Shown: positions 40,994 through 51,646, counted from the stretch's first letter. The stretch is 64,000 nt of DNA from Gammaproteobacteria bacterium (GCA_030427085.1 JAUHXH010000001.1:310001-374000), one strand, 5' to 3'. Notes: generated from the sequence alone by a model not told the origin. Translations and numbers: made by a program.

Positions 40994-41743
40994 ATGTCGC
41001 AAGTCTCAATGCGTGACCTGCTGCAGGCAGGTGCACACTTCGGTCACCAAACCCGCTACTGGAACCCCAAAATGGACCAGTACATCTTCGGTGCCCGCAA
41101 CAAGATTCACATCATCAACCTCGAGCACACCGTTCCGGCTTTCAACGAAGCCCTGGATATGGTGAAGAAGCTCGCCGCCGGCAAAAACAAGATCCTGTTC
41201 GTGGGCACCAAGCGTGCTGCAGGCAAGATCATCAAGGAGCAAGCCGAGCGCGCCGGTATGCCTTACGTCAGCCACCGCTGGCTGGGCGGCATGCTGACCA
41301 ACTACAAGACCATTCGTGCGTCTATCAAGCGTCTGCGTGACCTGGAAGCCCAGGCTTCTGACGGCACTTTCGACAAGCTGACCAAGAAAGAAGCCCTGAT
41401 GCGTACCCGTGACATGGACAAGCTCGAGCGCTCCATCGGTGGTATCAAGGACATGGGCGGCCTGCCCGACGCGCTGTTCGTGGTTGACGTTGACCACGAG
41501 CGCATCGCCATCACCGAAGCTAACAAGCTCGGTATTCCTGTCATCGGCATTGTCGATACTAACAGCAACCCGGATGGCGTGGACTACGTGATCCCGGGTA
41601 ACGATGACGCGATCCGCGCCATCAAGCTCTACGTGACTGCAGTCGCTGACGCCTGTTCAGCGGGTCGCGCCCAGGGTGGTGAAGTTGCCGCCAAGGACGA
41701 GTTCGTAGAGGAAGCCGCTGAGTCCGAGGACGCCGCGGAGTAA
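40994..41743 (+). CDS. rpsB: 30S ribosomal protein S2
   Basis: This 249-residue small-subunit protein binds late in 30S assembly and helps recruit S1. It starts [20 protein letters not shown] and has the conserved [13 protein letters not shown] and [14 protein letters not shown] segments. Length is near E. coli S2 (241), with an acidic tail ([11 protein letters not shown]). It is first in the rpsB-tsf operon, with a strong hairpin terminator/attenuator between the two genes. Confidence 0.98.
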   Translation: MSQVSMRDLLQAGAHFGHQTRYWNPKMDQYIFGARNKIHIINLEHTVPAFNEALDMVKKLAAGKNKILFVGTKRAAGKIIKEQAERAGMPYVSHRWLGGMLTNYKTIRASIKRLRDLEAQASDGTFDKLTKKEALMRTRDMDKLERSIGGIKDMGGLPDALFVVDVDHERIAITEANKLGIPVIGIVDTNSNPDGVDYVIPGNDDAIRAIKLYVTAVADACSAGRAQGGEVAAKDEFVEEAAESEDAAE

Positions 41744-41784
41744 GTTGTACGGGCGCTAGCGCGCCTGTGCCGCAATCGCTTCGG

Positions 41785-41816
41785 GTCCCGGCGAGTCATC
41801 GCCGGGACTTTTATTT
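41785..41816 (+). terminator. Intrinsic terminator/attenuator between rpsB and tsf
   Basis: A perfect 10-bp stem (GTCCCGGCGA / TCGCCGGGAC) around GTCA is followed by TTTTATTT. It lies in the 106-bp rpsB-tsf spacer and likely lets only part of the transcripts read into tsf, as in E. coli. Confidence 0.85.
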
Positions 41817-41849
41817 AAGTGCCATTCAGTAGTAGCAGGAGGACATCCA

Positions 41850-42707
41850 ATGTCTGCAGCACTGGTAAAAGAATTACGTGAGCGTACCGGCCTCGGTCTG
41901 CTCGAATGCAAAAAAGCTCTGGCCGCGGCCGAGGGCGACGTCGAAAAAGCCATCGAAGAACTGCGCAAGTCCAGCGGTATGAAGGCCGCCAAGAAGGCTG
42001 GCCGTACCGCCGCCGACGGCGTAGTAGTGACCCGTATCGCCGAAGATGGCAGCTACGGTGTACTGGTTGAAGTAAACAGCGAAACCGATTTCGTTGCACG
42101 CGACGACAACTTCCTCGCCTTCGTGGGCAAGGTTGTTGAGGCTGCGTTCAGCCAGCGTCAGACCGACGTTGCCACCGTGATGGCGGGTGAGCTGGAAGCT
42201 GACCGCGAAGCGCTGGTGCAGAAGATCGGTGAAAACATCGGTGTGCGTCGCATCGAGCTGGTTACTGCCGACGCCGGTGTGGTCGGTGCCTACGTACACG
42301 GCAACAGCCGTATCGCGGTACTGGTTGAGCTGAAAGGCGGCGACCAGGATCTGGCCAAGGACGTTGCGATGCACGTTGCAGCGGTTAACCCGCAGGTGGT
42401 GTCCCCTGACTCCATGCCGCAGGAAGTGGTAGACAAGGAAAAGGAAATCTTCACCGCGCAGGCGCTGGAATCCGGCAAGCCGGCTGAAATCGTTGAGAAG
42501 ATGATCGGCGGCCGCATCAAGAAGTTCCTGGCTGAGAACAGCCTGACTGAGCAGCCCTTTGTGAAAGACCCCGATGTGACCGTAGGCAAGCTCGCTGCCA
42601 ACGCCGGCGCAGAGGTGCTGTCTTTCGTGCGTTTTGAAGTGGGTGAAGGCATCGAAGTCGAGAAAGTTGACTTCGCTGACGAAGTGGCGGCCCAGCTCAA
42701 CGGCTGA
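41850..42707 (+). CDS. tsf: Elongation factor Ts
   Basis: This 285-residue nucleotide-exchange factor releases GDP from EF-Tu. The N-terminal EF-Tu-contact motif is [13 protein letters not shown] (about residues 12-24), followed by [12 protein letters not shown] and the C-terminal [16 protein letters not shown]. Length matches E. coli EF-Ts (283). An AGGAGG ribosome site lies just upstream. A strong terminator follows, separating it from pyrH. Confidence 0.98.
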   Translation: MSAALVKELRERTGLGLLECKKALAAAEGDVEKAIEELRKSSGMKAAKKAGRTAADGVVVTRIAEDGSYGVLVEVNSETDFVARDDNFLAFVGKVVEAAFSQRQTDVATVMAGELEADREALVQKIGENIGVRRIELVTADAGVVGAYVHGNSRIAVLVELKGGDQDLAKDVAMHVAAVNPQVVSPDSMPQEVVDKEKEIFTAQALESGKPAEIVEKMIGGRIKKFLAENSLTEQPFVKDPDVTVGKLAANAGAEVLSFVRFEVGEGIEVEKVDFADEVAAQLNG

Positions 42708-42727
42708 TCGTCACAGTACTTCACGAG

Positions 42728-42753
42728 AATGGGCCCCGCGGGGCCCATTTTTG
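42728..42753 (+). terminator. Intrinsic terminator after tsf
   Basis: A 20-base perfect palindrome (ATGGGCCCCGCGGGGCCCAT, 42729-42748) followed by a T run lies about 20 bases after the tsf stop. It closes the rpsB-tsf operon, so pyrH probably has its own promoter in 42754-42895; none stood out clearly. Confidence 0.88.
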
Positions 42754-42895
42754 TACCCGTCGCTTCTGTGAAGGGTGTTTCCACAGGGAAATTTCCTTTG
42801 ATAACCAATCACTTGCCGACGGCATTTTATCTGTCTTACACGGTGTAATGCCCTGCGATGTCAGGTAAGATACGCCGCAATCAGGAGTACTGCCC

Positions 42896-43621
42896 ATGCC
42901 GCATTCAGCCGCAGAAAAGAAATATAAGCGAATCCTCCTCAAGTTAAGTGGCGAGGCGCTGACCGGAGCAGAGGGCTTCGGCATCGATCCCGCTATTCTG
43001 GACCAGATGGCCCTGGAAATCGGCCAGCTGGTTGGTATCGGCGTTCAGGTCGGCCTGGTGGTAGGCGGCGGCAATCTGTTCCGCGGCGCTGCGCTGCAAG
43101 CTGCCGGCCTGGATCGGGTTACCGGTGATCACATGGGGATGCTGGCCACGGTGATGAATGCCCTGGCGCTGCGCGATGCGCTGGAGCGTTCCAATATTGC
43201 CACGCGTGTCATGTCCTCAATTCCCATGAGTGGGGTGGTTGATCACTATGATCGGCGCAAGGCAATTCGCTGGCTCAACGATGGCGATGTAGTGATTTTT
43301 TCCGCCGGTACCGGTAATCCGTTCTTTACCACGGATTCTGCCGCTTGCCTGCGGGGCATCGAGATCGAAGCTGACCTGGTCCTCAAGGCGACCAAGGTTG
43401 ACGGCGTTTACTCCGCCGACCCGCTGCGCGATCCGGATGCGGTGCGCTATGAGCGCCTCACCTACGACGAGGTGCTGGACAAGAAACTGGGGGTGATGGA
43501 TCTCACCGCCATCTGCCTGTGCCGTGATCACGATATGCCGGTGCGGGTCTTTGAAATGGAAAAACAAGGTGCATTGCTCAGTATCGTCCGCGGTGGCGAT
43601 GTGGGCACGCTGATCGAGTAG
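42896..43621 (+). CDS. pyrH: UMP kinase
   Basis: This 241-residue bacterial UMP kinase (amino acid kinase fold, hexameric) makes UDP. Signatures are [20 protein letters not shown] and [16 protein letters not shown]. Length equals E. coli PyrH (241). It begins the pyrH-frr-uppS-cdsA-dxr-rseP-bamA gene string, with an AGGAG ribosome site. Confidence 0.97.
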   Translation: MPHSAAEKKYKRILLKLSGEALTGAEGFGIDPAILDQMALEIGQLVGIGVQVGLVVGGGNLFRGAALQAAGLDRVTGDHMGMLATVMNALALRDALERSNIATRVMSSIPMSGVVDHYDRRKAIRWLNDGDVVIFSAGTGNPFFTTDSAACLRGIEIEADLVLKATKVDGVYSADPLRDPDAVRYERLTYDEVLDKKLGVMDLTAICLCRDHDMPVRVFEMEKQGALLSIVRGGDVGTLIE

Positions 43622-43644
43622 CACCGGCAACAGGGGAAACGACC

Positions 43645-44202
43645 GTGTTAGACGACGTAAAATCCGAAGCCCGCGAGCGCATGGAAAAAAGCCTGGAAGC
43701 GCTGGGCCACAACTTCAACAAAATTCGTACGGGGCGTGCCCATCCCAGCTTGCTGGATGGCTTGCGCGTGGAGTACTACGGTGCCGATACGCCAATCAAC
43801 CAGGTGGCCAACATCAACGTTGAGGACGCTCGCACCCTGTCCCTGACGGCCTGGGACAAGTCGATGATCCCCGATATCGAGCGCGCCATTATGAAGTCCG
43901 ACCTGGGCTTGAATCCGGCTACCGCCGGTGAAGTAATCCGCATCCCCATGCCCATGCTGACCGAAGAAACCCGCAAGGGTTACATCCGTCAGGCGCGCGC
44001 AGAAGCCGAGGCCGCACGGGTATCGGTGCGCAATGCGCGCCGCGATGCCATGGCTATGCTGAAGGAACTCGAAAAAGAAAAAGATATCAGCGAAGACGAT
44101 GAACGCCGCGGGCAGGACGACGTGCAAAAACTCACCGACGGCTTTATCGCCCAGGTGGACAAACTGCTGTCGGCCAAGGAAGCCGACCTGATGGAGATCT
44201 GA
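43645..44202 (+). CDS. frr: Ribosome recycling factor
   Basis: This 185-residue factor splits post-termination ribosomes with EF-G. Its conserved [16 protein letters not shown] and [21 protein letters not shown] segments and length equal E. coli RRF (185). It starts at GTG behind CAGGGGAA. It lies 23 bases after pyrH and 9 before uppS. Confidence 0.97.
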   Translation: MLDDVKSEARERMEKSLEALGHNFNKIRTGRAHPSLLDGLRVEYYGADTPINQVANINVEDARTLSLTAWDKSMIPDIERAIMKSDLGLNPATAGEVIRIPMPMLTEETRKGYIRQARAEAEAARVSVRNARRDAMAMLKELEKEKDISEDDERRGQDDVQKLTDGFIAQVDKLLSAKEADLMEI

Positions 44203-44211
44203 TCCGGTCTC

Positions 44212-44991
44212 ATGTCTGACCAATCTGATTCGGGCAGTACGCCAGGCGCCTTGCCCACCGTGCCCCGGCACATCGCGATCATCATGGATGGCAATAACCG
44301 CTGGGCTCGCAAGAACGGCTTAAGCGGTAGTTCCGGTCACCGGGCCGGGGTTGAGGCGGTGCGCGGTGTATTGCGCTGCTGTCAGGATCACGGCGTGCAG
44401 GTGCTGACCCTGTTCGCTTTCAGCAGCGAAAACTGGGGGCGCCCGCAATCCGAAGTGCGTGCCTTGCTGGCCCTGTTTTCCCGCTACCTGCGCAACGAAG
44501 TGCGACAGCTCAATGACGACGGCATCCGGCTGCGTTTCATTGGCGCCCGTGACCGATTCAGCACGCGGCTTCGCCGCCTGATGGAAGAGTCCGAGGCACT
44601 CACCGCCGGTAACACCAAATCCACGCTGGTAATCGCCGTGGACTACGGCGGCCACTGGGACATCGCCGATGCCGCTCGCCGCCTTGCGCAGCGTGTACAG
44701 GACGGCGAACTCGAAGTACGCGATATAAGCCCTGAATTGCTCGATTCGGAAGTGGCTACCGCCGACTTGCCACGGCCGGATCTTTGCATTCGAACCGGCG
44801 GCGACGCTCGCCTGAGTAATTTCATGTTGTGGCAGTTTGCCTACAGCGAGCTGTACTTTACAAATACTCTCTGGCCGGACTTTGGCGAGCTCGAATTTGC
44901 CCGAGCGTTGGCGGACTACGGGCGTCGCGAGCGTCGCTTTGGCCTGCGCAGTGACAGCCCCTTTGGCGTCAGTGGAGGCGACAGTGCTTAG
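44212..44991 (+). CDS. uppS: Undecaprenyl diphosphate synthase
   Basis: This 259-residue cis-prenyltransferase makes the C55 carrier for peptidoglycan and O-antigen. The pyrophosphate-binding MDGNNRWARKNG (Asp about residue 25), FSSENWGRP and WQFAYSELYFTNTLWPDF motifs are present. The stop overlaps the cdsA start by 8 bases. Confidence 0.97.
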   Translation: MSDQSDSGSTPGALPTVPRHIAIIMDGNNRWARKNGLSGSSGHRAGVEAVRGVLRCCQDHGVQVLTLFAFSSENWGRPQSEVRALLALFSRYLRNEVRQLNDDGIRLRFIGARDRFSTRLRRLMEESEALTAGNTKSTLVIAVDYGGHWDIADAARRLAQRVQDGELEVRDISPELLDSEVATADLPRPDLCIRTGGDARLSNFMLWQFAYSELYFTNTLWPDFGELEFARALADYGRRERRFGLRSDSPFGVSGGDSA

Positions 44992-45823
44992 GCAACGGGT
45001 TATCACTGCAGTCCTGCTGGCCGGCGCCTTTATCAGCGCACTCTACTACTTGCCCCTGCCTGCCCTCGCTGCAGTGTTTGGCGTGGTAGCTGCGCTGGGC
45101 TGCTGGGAGTGGTCCCGGCTGGCCGGCTGGGAACGGCGCTTTCACCGCATTGAATATGTGGTGGTGGCTCTGCTGGCCATGCTCGCGCTGTACTTTTACT
45201 GCGACCTGGGCACCACCCCAAAGCGGGAAACCGTGCAGCCCTTTTTCGGTCTGGCCGGCCTGTGGTGGTCGATCTCCCTGCTATGGTTGCGTTCCTATCC
45301 GGGCTCGGCGGTTATCTGGGGAACAGTCGCGATGCGCAGCCTGATGGGCTTGCTGGTGCTGGTGCCGGCCTGGCTGGCCTGCGTTTACCTGTTGAGTTAT
45401 GCCGAAGGCGCGTTGCTGGTGTTTGCCATGGCCGCCATCGTTGCGGCCGCTGACATTGGAGCCTATTTTGCCGGCAAATCGCTCGGGCGCCACAAACTGG
45501 CACCCAGAGTGAGCCCCGCCAAAACCTGGGAGGGGTTTTGGGGCGGCATGCTCGCCGTTGCCGTACTTGCTGCGCTGGTTTACCACTTTGTGCCGGCGGT
45601 ACAGTTCGGCCGGATTGGGCTGGGTGGCGTGCTCGCTGTTGCACTCAGTACCGCGCTGGCCTCCGTGGTTGGCGACCTTACCGAAAGCATGGTCAAGCGT
45701 GAGAGTGGAGTTAAAGACAGTGGCAGCCTGTTGCCGGGTCATGGTGGTTTCCTCGATCGCCTGGACAGCATCAGTGCTGCGGCACCGGTCTTTGCTTTGG
45801 GCCTGATTCTGGCGGACTGGTAG
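44984..45823 (+). CDS. cdsA: Phosphatidate cytidylyltransferase (CDP-diacylglycerol synthase)
   Basis: This 279-residue polytopic membrane enzyme makes CDP-diacylglycerol for all phospholipids. The C-terminal family signature is complete: SMVKRESGVKDSGSLLPGHG then GFLDRLD. Multiple hydrophobic helices precede it. It starts at a GTG within the uppS end (GGAGG upstream); the longer in-frame reading is not hydrophobic or family-like. It is immediately followed by dxr without spacing. Confidence 0.95.
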   Translation: MLRQRVITAVLLAGAFISALYYLPLPALAAVFGVVAALGCWEWSRLAGWERRFHRIEYVVVALLAMLALYFYCDLGTTPKRETVQPFFGLAGLWWSISLLWLRSYPGSAVIWGTVAMRSLMGLLVLVPAWLACVYLLSYAEGALLVFAMAAIVAAADIGAYFAGKSLGRHKLAPRVSPAKTWEGFWGGMLAVAVLAALVYHFVPAVQFGRIGLGGVLAVALSTALASVVGDLTESMVKRESGVKDSGSLLPGHGGFLDRLDSISAAAPVFALGLILADW

Positions 45824-47002
45824 ATGCTTCGGAAAGTCAGTGTTCTGGGCGCCACGGGTTCTATTGGCGTGTCCACTCTCGATGTTATTGCGCGGCACCC
45901 TGATCGCTTTGAGGCTTATGCCCTGGCGGCGGCGACCAATGTCGACAAAATGGTCGAGCAGTGCCGGGCTATGCGGCCTCGCTTTGCCGTCATGGCAGAC
46001 CCAGACGCGGCGCAGCGCCTGCACGCAGCGCTAGCGGATACCGATACAGAAGTGTTGTCCGGGGAGGAGGGTCTGGCCCAAATCGCTACTGCCCCGGAAG
46101 TCGATACCGTCATGGCGGCCATCGTTGGCGCGGCGGGACTGCCCTCAACCCTCGCGGCAGCCCGCGCGGGCAAAACCCTGTTGCTCGCCAACAAGGAGTC
46201 CCTGGTGATGGGAGGGCACCTGCTGATGCAGGCTATTGCCCAGGGTGGCGGGGCTCTGCTGCCCATCGACAGCGAACACAATGCCATTTTCCAGTGCCTG
46301 CCTCAGGATGCCGCTGGCAATCCGGGCAAGGGCGGCGTGAGCAAAGTGTTGCTCACGGCCTCCGGCGGTCCCTTCCGCCAGTGGAGCCGCGAGCAAATGG
46401 CGGCGGCGACGCCGGACCAGGCTTGTGCACACCCCAACTGGTCGATGGGCCGCAAAATCTCCGTGGATTCAGCGTCCCTGATGAACAAGGGCCTCGAGTT
46501 CATCGAGGCCTGCTGGTTGTTCGACTTGCAACCGGAGGCGGTGGACGTGGTGGTTCACCCCCAGAGCATCGTGCATTCCATGGTGCAGTATAGCGATGGC
46601 TCGGTCCTCGCCCAGATGGGCAATCCCGACATGCGGACCCCGATCGCCTATGGGCTGGGCTGGCCGCAGCGAATCGAAGCCGGTGTTGCTCCGCTGGACC
46701 TGGTGGCAACGGCAAGGCTGGATTTCGAGGCGCCCGATGAAGGTCGCTTCCCCTGCCTGCGCCTGGCCCGGGAATCAGTGGCGGCCGGTGGCACCGCGAT
46801 GGCGGCGTGCAATGCGGCCAATGAGGTGGCGGTGGACGCATTTCTATCGGAAAATATCCCCTTTACTGCCATCGCGACCGTGATCGAACACACCCTGTCG
46901 CGTGTCAATGTGGTGGAACCCACCTCCCTGTCTGTGGTCGAAGCTGCTGACCGCGAGGCGCGCCAACTGGCGCAGGAATGGCTGGCCGCCGGCGGCCGCT
47001 GA
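45824..47002 (+). CDS. dxr: 1-deoxy-D-xylulose 5-phosphate reductoisomerase
   Basis: This 392-residue NADPH enzyme makes MEP, the first committed step of the non-mevalonate isoprenoid path, which feeds UppS. The NADPH motif is [14 protein letters not shown] (about 8-21). [10 protein letters not shown] and [11 protein letters not shown] carry substrate and metal residues. Its ATG directly abuts the cdsA stop. Confidence 0.97.
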   Translation: MLRKVSVLGATGSIGVSTLDVIARHPDRFEAYALAAATNVDKMVEQCRAMRPRFAVMADPDAAQRLHAALADTDTEVLSGEEGLAQIATAPEVDTVMAAIVGAAGLPSTLAAARAGKTLLLANKESLVMGGHLLMQAIAQGGGALLPIDSEHNAIFQCLPQDAAGNPGKGGVSKVLLTASGGPFRQWSREQMAAATPDQACAHPNWSMGRKISVDSASLMNKGLEFIEACWLFDLQPEAVDVVVHPQSIVHSMVQYSDGSVLAQMGNPDMRTPIAYGLGWPQRIEAGVAPLDLVATARLDFEAPDEGRFPCLRLARESVAAGGTAMAACNAANEVAVDAFLSENIPFTAIATVIEHTLSRVNVVEPTSLSVVEAADREARQLAQEWLAAGGR

Positions 47003-47029
47003 GCCACGCACAGTAACGGGACCAATGAC

Positions 47030-48385
47030 GTGGAATTGCTGAACACTATCCTTATCACCCTTGGAACGCTGGCCGTGCTGGTGGCTGTGCACGAATACGG
47101 CCACTTCTGGGTCGCGCGTCGCTGCGGTGTGAAGGTATTGCGCTTCTCCATTGGCTTTGGCTCCCCGCTTTACCGCTGGACGGACTCGAAAGGCACTGAG
47201 TTCTGCATCGCAGCCATCCCTCTGGGTGGTTACGTCAAGATGCTGGATGAGCGCGAGGCCGATGTGGCCCCCGCCGAGCAGCACATGGCCTTCAATCGCA
47301 AATCCCCGCCGCAACGCATCGCAGTGGTGCTGGCCGGCCCCCTGGCTAACTTTTTGCTCGCGATTTTCGCCTACTGGTGCCTGTTTATGGCCGGCCAGAG
47401 CGGCTATGCCCCGGTGATCGGTGGGGTGGCCAGCGGTTCGCTGGCGGAGACTGCCGGATTGGAAGCGGGACAGGAAATCGTGGCGGTGGACGGCCGCGAA
47501 ACGCCTACCTGGCAGGCGGTCAATTTCCAGCTGCTGGATCGCATCGGCGACAGCGGCGCGCTGCAGTTTTCCACCCGTTATGCCAATTCCGACCTGACTT
47601 ACGAGTCCGAGGTGGTGCTGGAGCGCTGGCTTGCCGATTCGGAAGCGCCGGATCTCCTGGGCGGCCTGGGGATCACCATGTACAGCCCCGAGGTGCCGCC
47701 GGTATTCGAAGAAGTGTTACCTGACAGTCCGGCCGAGGCGGCTGGTTTGCAGGCCGGGGACCAGGTGCTGCGTGCCGATGGCGTGGAAATGAAGGACTGG
47801 GTGCAGTGGGTTGAGTACGTGCGCGAGCGCCCGGGCCAATCGATTGTCCTGGATTTGCTTCGCGCCGGCGAGCCGGTGACAGCTACGGTGGTGCCGGAGC
47901 GCACCACCGGCGACGATGGCGAGGTGTTCGGTCGGGTAGGGCTGAGTGTGGCCTGGCCGGAGATGCCCCCGGAGATGGTCCGCCAGTTCAATCGTGGGCC
48001 GATCGAGTCACTGGTCGCAGCAACCCAGCGCACTGGCGATCTGGTGGTGTTTACCCTCAGCTCAATCAAGAAGATGATCACTGGCCTGATCTCGCCAAAA
48101 AACTTGAGTGGCCCCATCACCATTGCTAAAGTGGCGTCCGCATCTGCCAAGTCGGGGCTGGAGTCCTACATCAGCTTCCTGGCCCTGCTCAGCGTAAGCC
48201 TTGGGGTGATCAATTTGCTCCCTATCCCGGTGCTGGATGGGGGGCATCTGCTGTATTACAGCATCGAGTGGTTGGTGGGTCGGCCAGTCCCGGAGAAAGT
48301 GCAGATATTCGGCTACCAGATGGGCCTGTTCATTGTTCTGGGCATCATGGTATTGGCGCTCTTTAACGACTTTATGCGCCTGTGA
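47030..48385 (+). CDS. rseP: Site-2 intramembrane protease RseP
   Basis: This 451-residue zinc protease cleaves anti-sigma factor RseA (and signal-peptide remnants) within the membrane. HEYGH (residues about 22-26) is the zinc motif in TM1, two PDZ domains lie in the periplasmic loop (about 115-310), and the second active-site motif is PIPVLDGGHLL. Start is GTG. Placed just before bamA, it links the sigmaE envelope-stress pathway to outer-membrane assembly. Confidence 0.96.
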   Translation: MELLNTILITLGTLAVLVAVHEYGHFWVARRCGVKVLRFSIGFGSPLYRWTDSKGTEFCIAAIPLGGYVKMLDEREADVAPAEQHMAFNRKSPPQRIAVVLAGPLANFLLAIFAYWCLFMAGQSGYAPVIGGVASGSLAETAGLEAGQEIVAVDGRETPTWQAVNFQLLDRIGDSGALQFSTRYANSDLTYESEVVLERWLADSEAPDLLGGLGITMYSPEVPPVFEEVLPDSPAEAAGLQAGDQVLRADGVEMKDWVQWVEYVRERPGQSIVLDLLRAGEPVTATVVPERTTGDDGEVFGRVGLSVAWPEMPPEMVRQFNRGPIESLVAATQRTGDLVVFTLSSIKKMITGLISPKNLSGPITIAKVASASAKSGLESYISFLALLSVSLGVINLLPIPVLDGGHLLYYSIEWLVGRPVPEKVQIFGYQMGLFIVLGIMVLALFNDFMRL

Positions 48386-48440
48386 CCGACAAGGATTTAA
48401 ACATAACCGGCACGTCCCGGCCGGCAAACATAAACAAGCA

Positions 48441-48472
48441 AGATAGCCTCTTGATAAGATAGCCCCTTGATA
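48441..48472. repeat. Tandem 16-bp direct repeat spanning the bamA start
   Basis: AGATAGCCTCTTGATA (48441-48456) is followed without gap by AGATAGCCCCTTGATA (48457-48472), one mismatch. The second copy contains the TTG assigned as the bamA start. This looks like a recent local duplication in the rseP-bamA junction. Confidence 0.8.
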
Positions 48473-51091
48473 AATCGTACCCTGATAAAAAGCACCCTCA
48501 AATCCCTCGCGCTGGCCTTGTTCCTGTGGGCACCTACGGCCCCGGCACAAACCTTTATCGTCTCGGATATTCGCGTTGAAGGCCTGCAGCGGATCTCCGC
48601 CGGTTCCGTGTTCGCCGCCATGCCGCTGGGAGTGGGTGATGTGGTGGACGACTACGCCGTGCGCGCTGCCGCTCGCAGTCTGTTCGCCACCGGTAATTTC
48701 GACGATATCCGCATCGGCCGTGACGGCAATGTGTTGGTGGTGATGGTGGCGGAACGCCCCAGCATCTCGGAAATCAACATCGAAGGTAACAAGGCTATTG
48801 AAACGGAAGCCCTGCTCGACGGCCTGAAAGGTTCCGGGCTGGCGGTTGGCCAGGTGTTCCAGCGCTCGACCCTCGAGGGCATGCAGTTGGAACTGCAGCG
48901 GCAGTACGTGCTGCAGGGGCGCTACGACGCCAATATCGAAACCGAGGTGTTGCCGGAGCCGCGTAATCGCGTGGCGATCAATATCAATGTGGACGAGGGC
49001 ACCGTTGCTGCCATCAAGCACATCAATATTGTTGGCAACAGCCTGTTCGACGATGAAGAACTCACCGACATTCTCGAGCTGAAAACCACCAACCTGCTGT
49101 CCTTCTTCCGTAACGACGACAAGTACTCGCGGGAAAAACTGGAAGGCGATCTGGAGAAGCTCACCTCGTTCTACATGGACCGCGGCTACTTGCAGTTCCG
49201 CATCGACTCCACCCAGGTATCCGTTTCGCCGGACAAAGAGCGCGTTTACATCACCGCCAACGTTACCGAGGGCGATCTGTTTACGGTGAGTGATGTTGAC
49301 CTTTCAGGTGACCTGGTACTGCCTGAGGAAGATCTGCGTCGCTTCCTGTTCGTGGCGCCGGGGCAAACCTTCTCCCAACAATTGGTAACCAGCACGGAAG
49401 AGTACCTGACGCGTCGCCTGGGTAACGAGGGCTACAACTTCGCCAAGGTCAGCGGGATACCCGAGCTGAATGAAGAAGACCAGACCGTGGCGATGAAGTT
49501 CTTTATCGACCCGGGCAAGCGCACCTATGTGCGCCGGATCAGCTTCACCGGCAATACCCGTACCGCAGATGAAGTGCTGCGTCGCGAGATGCGCCAGATG
49601 GAGAGCGCGCCTGCATCAGCCGCCGCCATTGAGCAATCACGTGTCCGCCTGGAGCGCCTGGGCTACTTCAAGCAGGCTACCGTGGAAACCCCGGAAGTGG
49701 CGGGGCACGACGACCTGATCGATGTGGAATTCAGCGTTGAGGAGCAAACCTCCGGCAGCATCGGCGCCAGCTTCGGCTACGCGCAAGACGCTGGCCTGAT
49801 TCTCGGCCTGAACCTGGAACAGAACAACTTCCTCGGTTCCGGCAAGCGCGTGGGTATCAACCTGAACTCCAGCCGCTACCAGGACCTGTATAACTTCAGT
49901 TACACCAATCCGTATTACACGGAAGACGGCGTGAGTCGCGGCTTCAATGTTTACTACCGTTCCACCGACTTGTCGGAAGTGAACGTAGCCAGCTACACCA
50001 CCGACACTTTCGGGGGCGCGATCAACTTCGGTTACCCGATCAAGGAAACCCAGCGCCTGGGCTTCAGTTTTGGCCTCGCTAAAACCGAAATTACCGCCGG
50101 CCGTTACGCAGTGCAGGAAATCAAGGCGAGTCCGCGCCTGATCGAGGGCATCGATAGCTGGTATCTGTCCACCCTCAATGATGACGGTTTCACCTACAGC
50201 ACACCGGAAGTCATTCAGGACATTACGACTTTACCGCCGGAATACCTGAGTCCTCCGGCAGAACCTGGGTTCCTCGACGAGAACGGTGACGAGTTCCTGA
50301 ACTGGACCATTACCTCCAGTTGGTCGCAATCGACCCTGAACCGCGGCATGTTCGCTACTCGCGGTATGTCGAACTCGGTGGCACTGGAAGTGGCCATGCC
50401 CGGTAGTGAGTTGGAATTCTACAAACTGACCTACCGCGGCGAAGTGTACTTCCCGGTAACGCGTAGTTGGACACTGAAACTGCGCGGTGAACTGGGTTAC
50501 GGTGACGGTTACGGCAAGACCACCGAACTGCCATTCTTTGAGCACTTCTTCGCCGGTGGCTTTGGGTCTGTACGAGGCTACGAGAGCAATACTCTGGGGC
50601 CGCGCAGTACGCCGCCCGCGTTGTATCGCGTGGATCGCCCGATCACCGAGATTGATGAGGATGGCAACCCGACCGAAATCGGTGGTCCCGACGGTTCGGA
50701 GTTTGGCTACGTGGTGGATTACAACGCTTTGCTGGACGCCGACAAAATCATTGTCGATACCATTCGAGACGACGATCCGGACCCCTTCGGCGGCAATGTG
50801 CTGATCGAAGGCAGTGCCGAGCTGATTTTCCCCTTGCCCTTCATCAAGGACCAGAGCTCCCTGCGCTCCGCGTTCTTCTTCGATGTGGGTAACGTATTCA
50901 ATACCCAGTGTTCTTCATCACAGATCAACTGCTTCGATATCGATGCCGATGAATTGCGCTACTCCGTGGGCGTGGGTGTGACCTGGATTACCGGCTTCGG
51001 CCCCATGACCTTCAGCCTGGCCAAGCCGCTGAATGCCGGCCCGGATGACCGGGAAGAGGCCTTCCAGTTCACCCTTGGCCGCGGCTTCTGA
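48467..51091 (+). CDS. bamA: Outer-membrane protein assembly factor BamA
   Basis: This 874-residue Omp85 protein is the essential core of the BAM complex. It has a signal peptide (about 1-28, ending APAQ), five POTRA domains (about 29-435; first begins FIVSDIRVEGLQR), and a 16-strand barrel with the L6 motif GSVRGYESNTLGPRS and C-terminal FTLGRGF. The only plausible start after the in-frame TAA at 48455 is TTG 48467 (or ATA/CTG shortly after), with no clear ribosome site. It is somewhat longer than E. coli BamA (810), the excess partly in acidic extracellular loops. Confidence 0.95.
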   Translation: MINRTLIKSTLKSLALALFLWAPTAPAQTFIVSDIRVEGLQRISAGSVFAAMPLGVGDVVDDYAVRAAARSLFATGNFDDIRIGRDGNVLVVMVAERPSISEINIEGNKAIETEALLDGLKGSGLAVGQVFQRSTLEGMQLELQRQYVLQGRYDANIETEVLPEPRNRVAININVDEGTVAAIKHINIVGNSLFDDEELTDILELKTTNLLSFFRNDDKYSREKLEGDLEKLTSFYMDRGYLQFRIDSTQVSVSPDKERVYITANVTEGDLFTVSDVDLSGDLVLPEEDLRRFLFVAPGQTFSQQLVTSTEEYLTRRLGNEGYNFAKVSGIPELNEEDQTVAMKFFIDPGKRTYVRRISFTGNTRTADEVLRREMRQMESAPASAAAIEQSRVRLERLGYFKQATVETPEVAGHDDLIDVEFSVEEQTSGSIGASFGYAQDAGLILGLNLEQNNFLGSGKRVGINLNSSRYQDLYNFSYTNPYYTEDGVSRGFNVYYRSTDLSEVNVASYTTDTFGGAINFGYPIKETQRLGFSFGLAKTEITAGRYAVQEIKASPRLIEGIDSWYLSTLNDDGFTYSTPEVIQDITTLPPEYLSPPAEPGFLDENGDEFLNWTITSSWSQSTLNRGMFATRGMSNSVALEVAMPGSELEFYKLTYRGEVYFPVTRSWTLKLRGELGYGDGYGKTTELPFFEHFFAGGFGSVRGYESNTLGPRSTPPALYRVDRPITEIDEDGNPTEIGGPDGSEFGYVVDYNALLDADKIIVDTIRDDDPDPFGGNVLIEGSAELIFPLPFIKDQSSLRSAFFFDVGNVFNTQCSSSQINCFDIDADELRYSVGVGVTWITGFGPMTFSLAKPLNAGPDDREEAFQFTLGRGF

Positions 51092-51120
51092 TTTTTTAAC
51101 TGTCCTATTTGGAGATTATC

Positions 51121-51639
51121 GTGACACGACTGTTCGCAACCATACTCACCCTCGCCGCGCTGGCTATGCCCGCGCTGGCCCAGGCCCAGGGCAAAATTGC
51201 CGTGGTCGATCTGGAAATGGCTATCCTGCAGAGCGACATAGCCCAGAAGCGCCTGAACGAAGTACGAAACCAGGAAGACTTCAAGTCTGACAAGTCTGAG
51301 TTCGACCGTCTCAAGGAAGAGTACGACGGCCTGATCAAGCAACTGCAGAACGACATGGCGGTGATGAGCGAAGAGCAGCAAGTTGCTGCGCGCCAACGCC
51401 TGCAAAGCAAGCAATCCGACCTGCAACACCTGACCACCAAGCTGCGCCAGAGCGAGCAGCAGGCGGCCCAGGCGCTACTGCAGGAAATGATGCCGCGCGT
51501 GCAGCAAGTACTGCGTGACCTGATCACCACCGAAGGCATTGGCCTGTTGCTGCAAAGCGGTTCCGTCATCCACGCCGATGCCGGTTACAACCTGACCGCC
51601 AAGGTCACCGACAAGCTGAACCAGGCTTCTGCCGAGTAA
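51121..51639 (+). CDS. skp: Periplasmic chaperone Skp/OmpH
   Basis: This 172-residue jellyfish-shaped trimeric chaperone carries unfolded outer-membrane proteins to BAM. It has a signal peptide (about 1-22, ending LAQA), a beta core (GKIAVVDLEMAIL) and a long Lys/Glu/Gln coiled arm (about 50-120). GTG 51121 is preferred (GGAG 8 bases upstream) over TTG 51109. It lies between bamA and lpxD as in most gammaproteobacteria. Confidence 0.92.
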   Translation: MTRLFATILTLAALAMPALAQAQGKIAVVDLEMAILQSDIAQKRLNEVRNQEDFKSDKSEFDRLKEEYDGLIKQLQNDMAVMSEEQQVAARQRLQSKQSDLQHLTTKLRQSEQQAAQALLQEMMPRVQQVLRDLITTEGIGLLLQSGSVIHADAGYNLTAKVTDKLNQASAE

Positions 51640-51646
51640 AGCCCAC

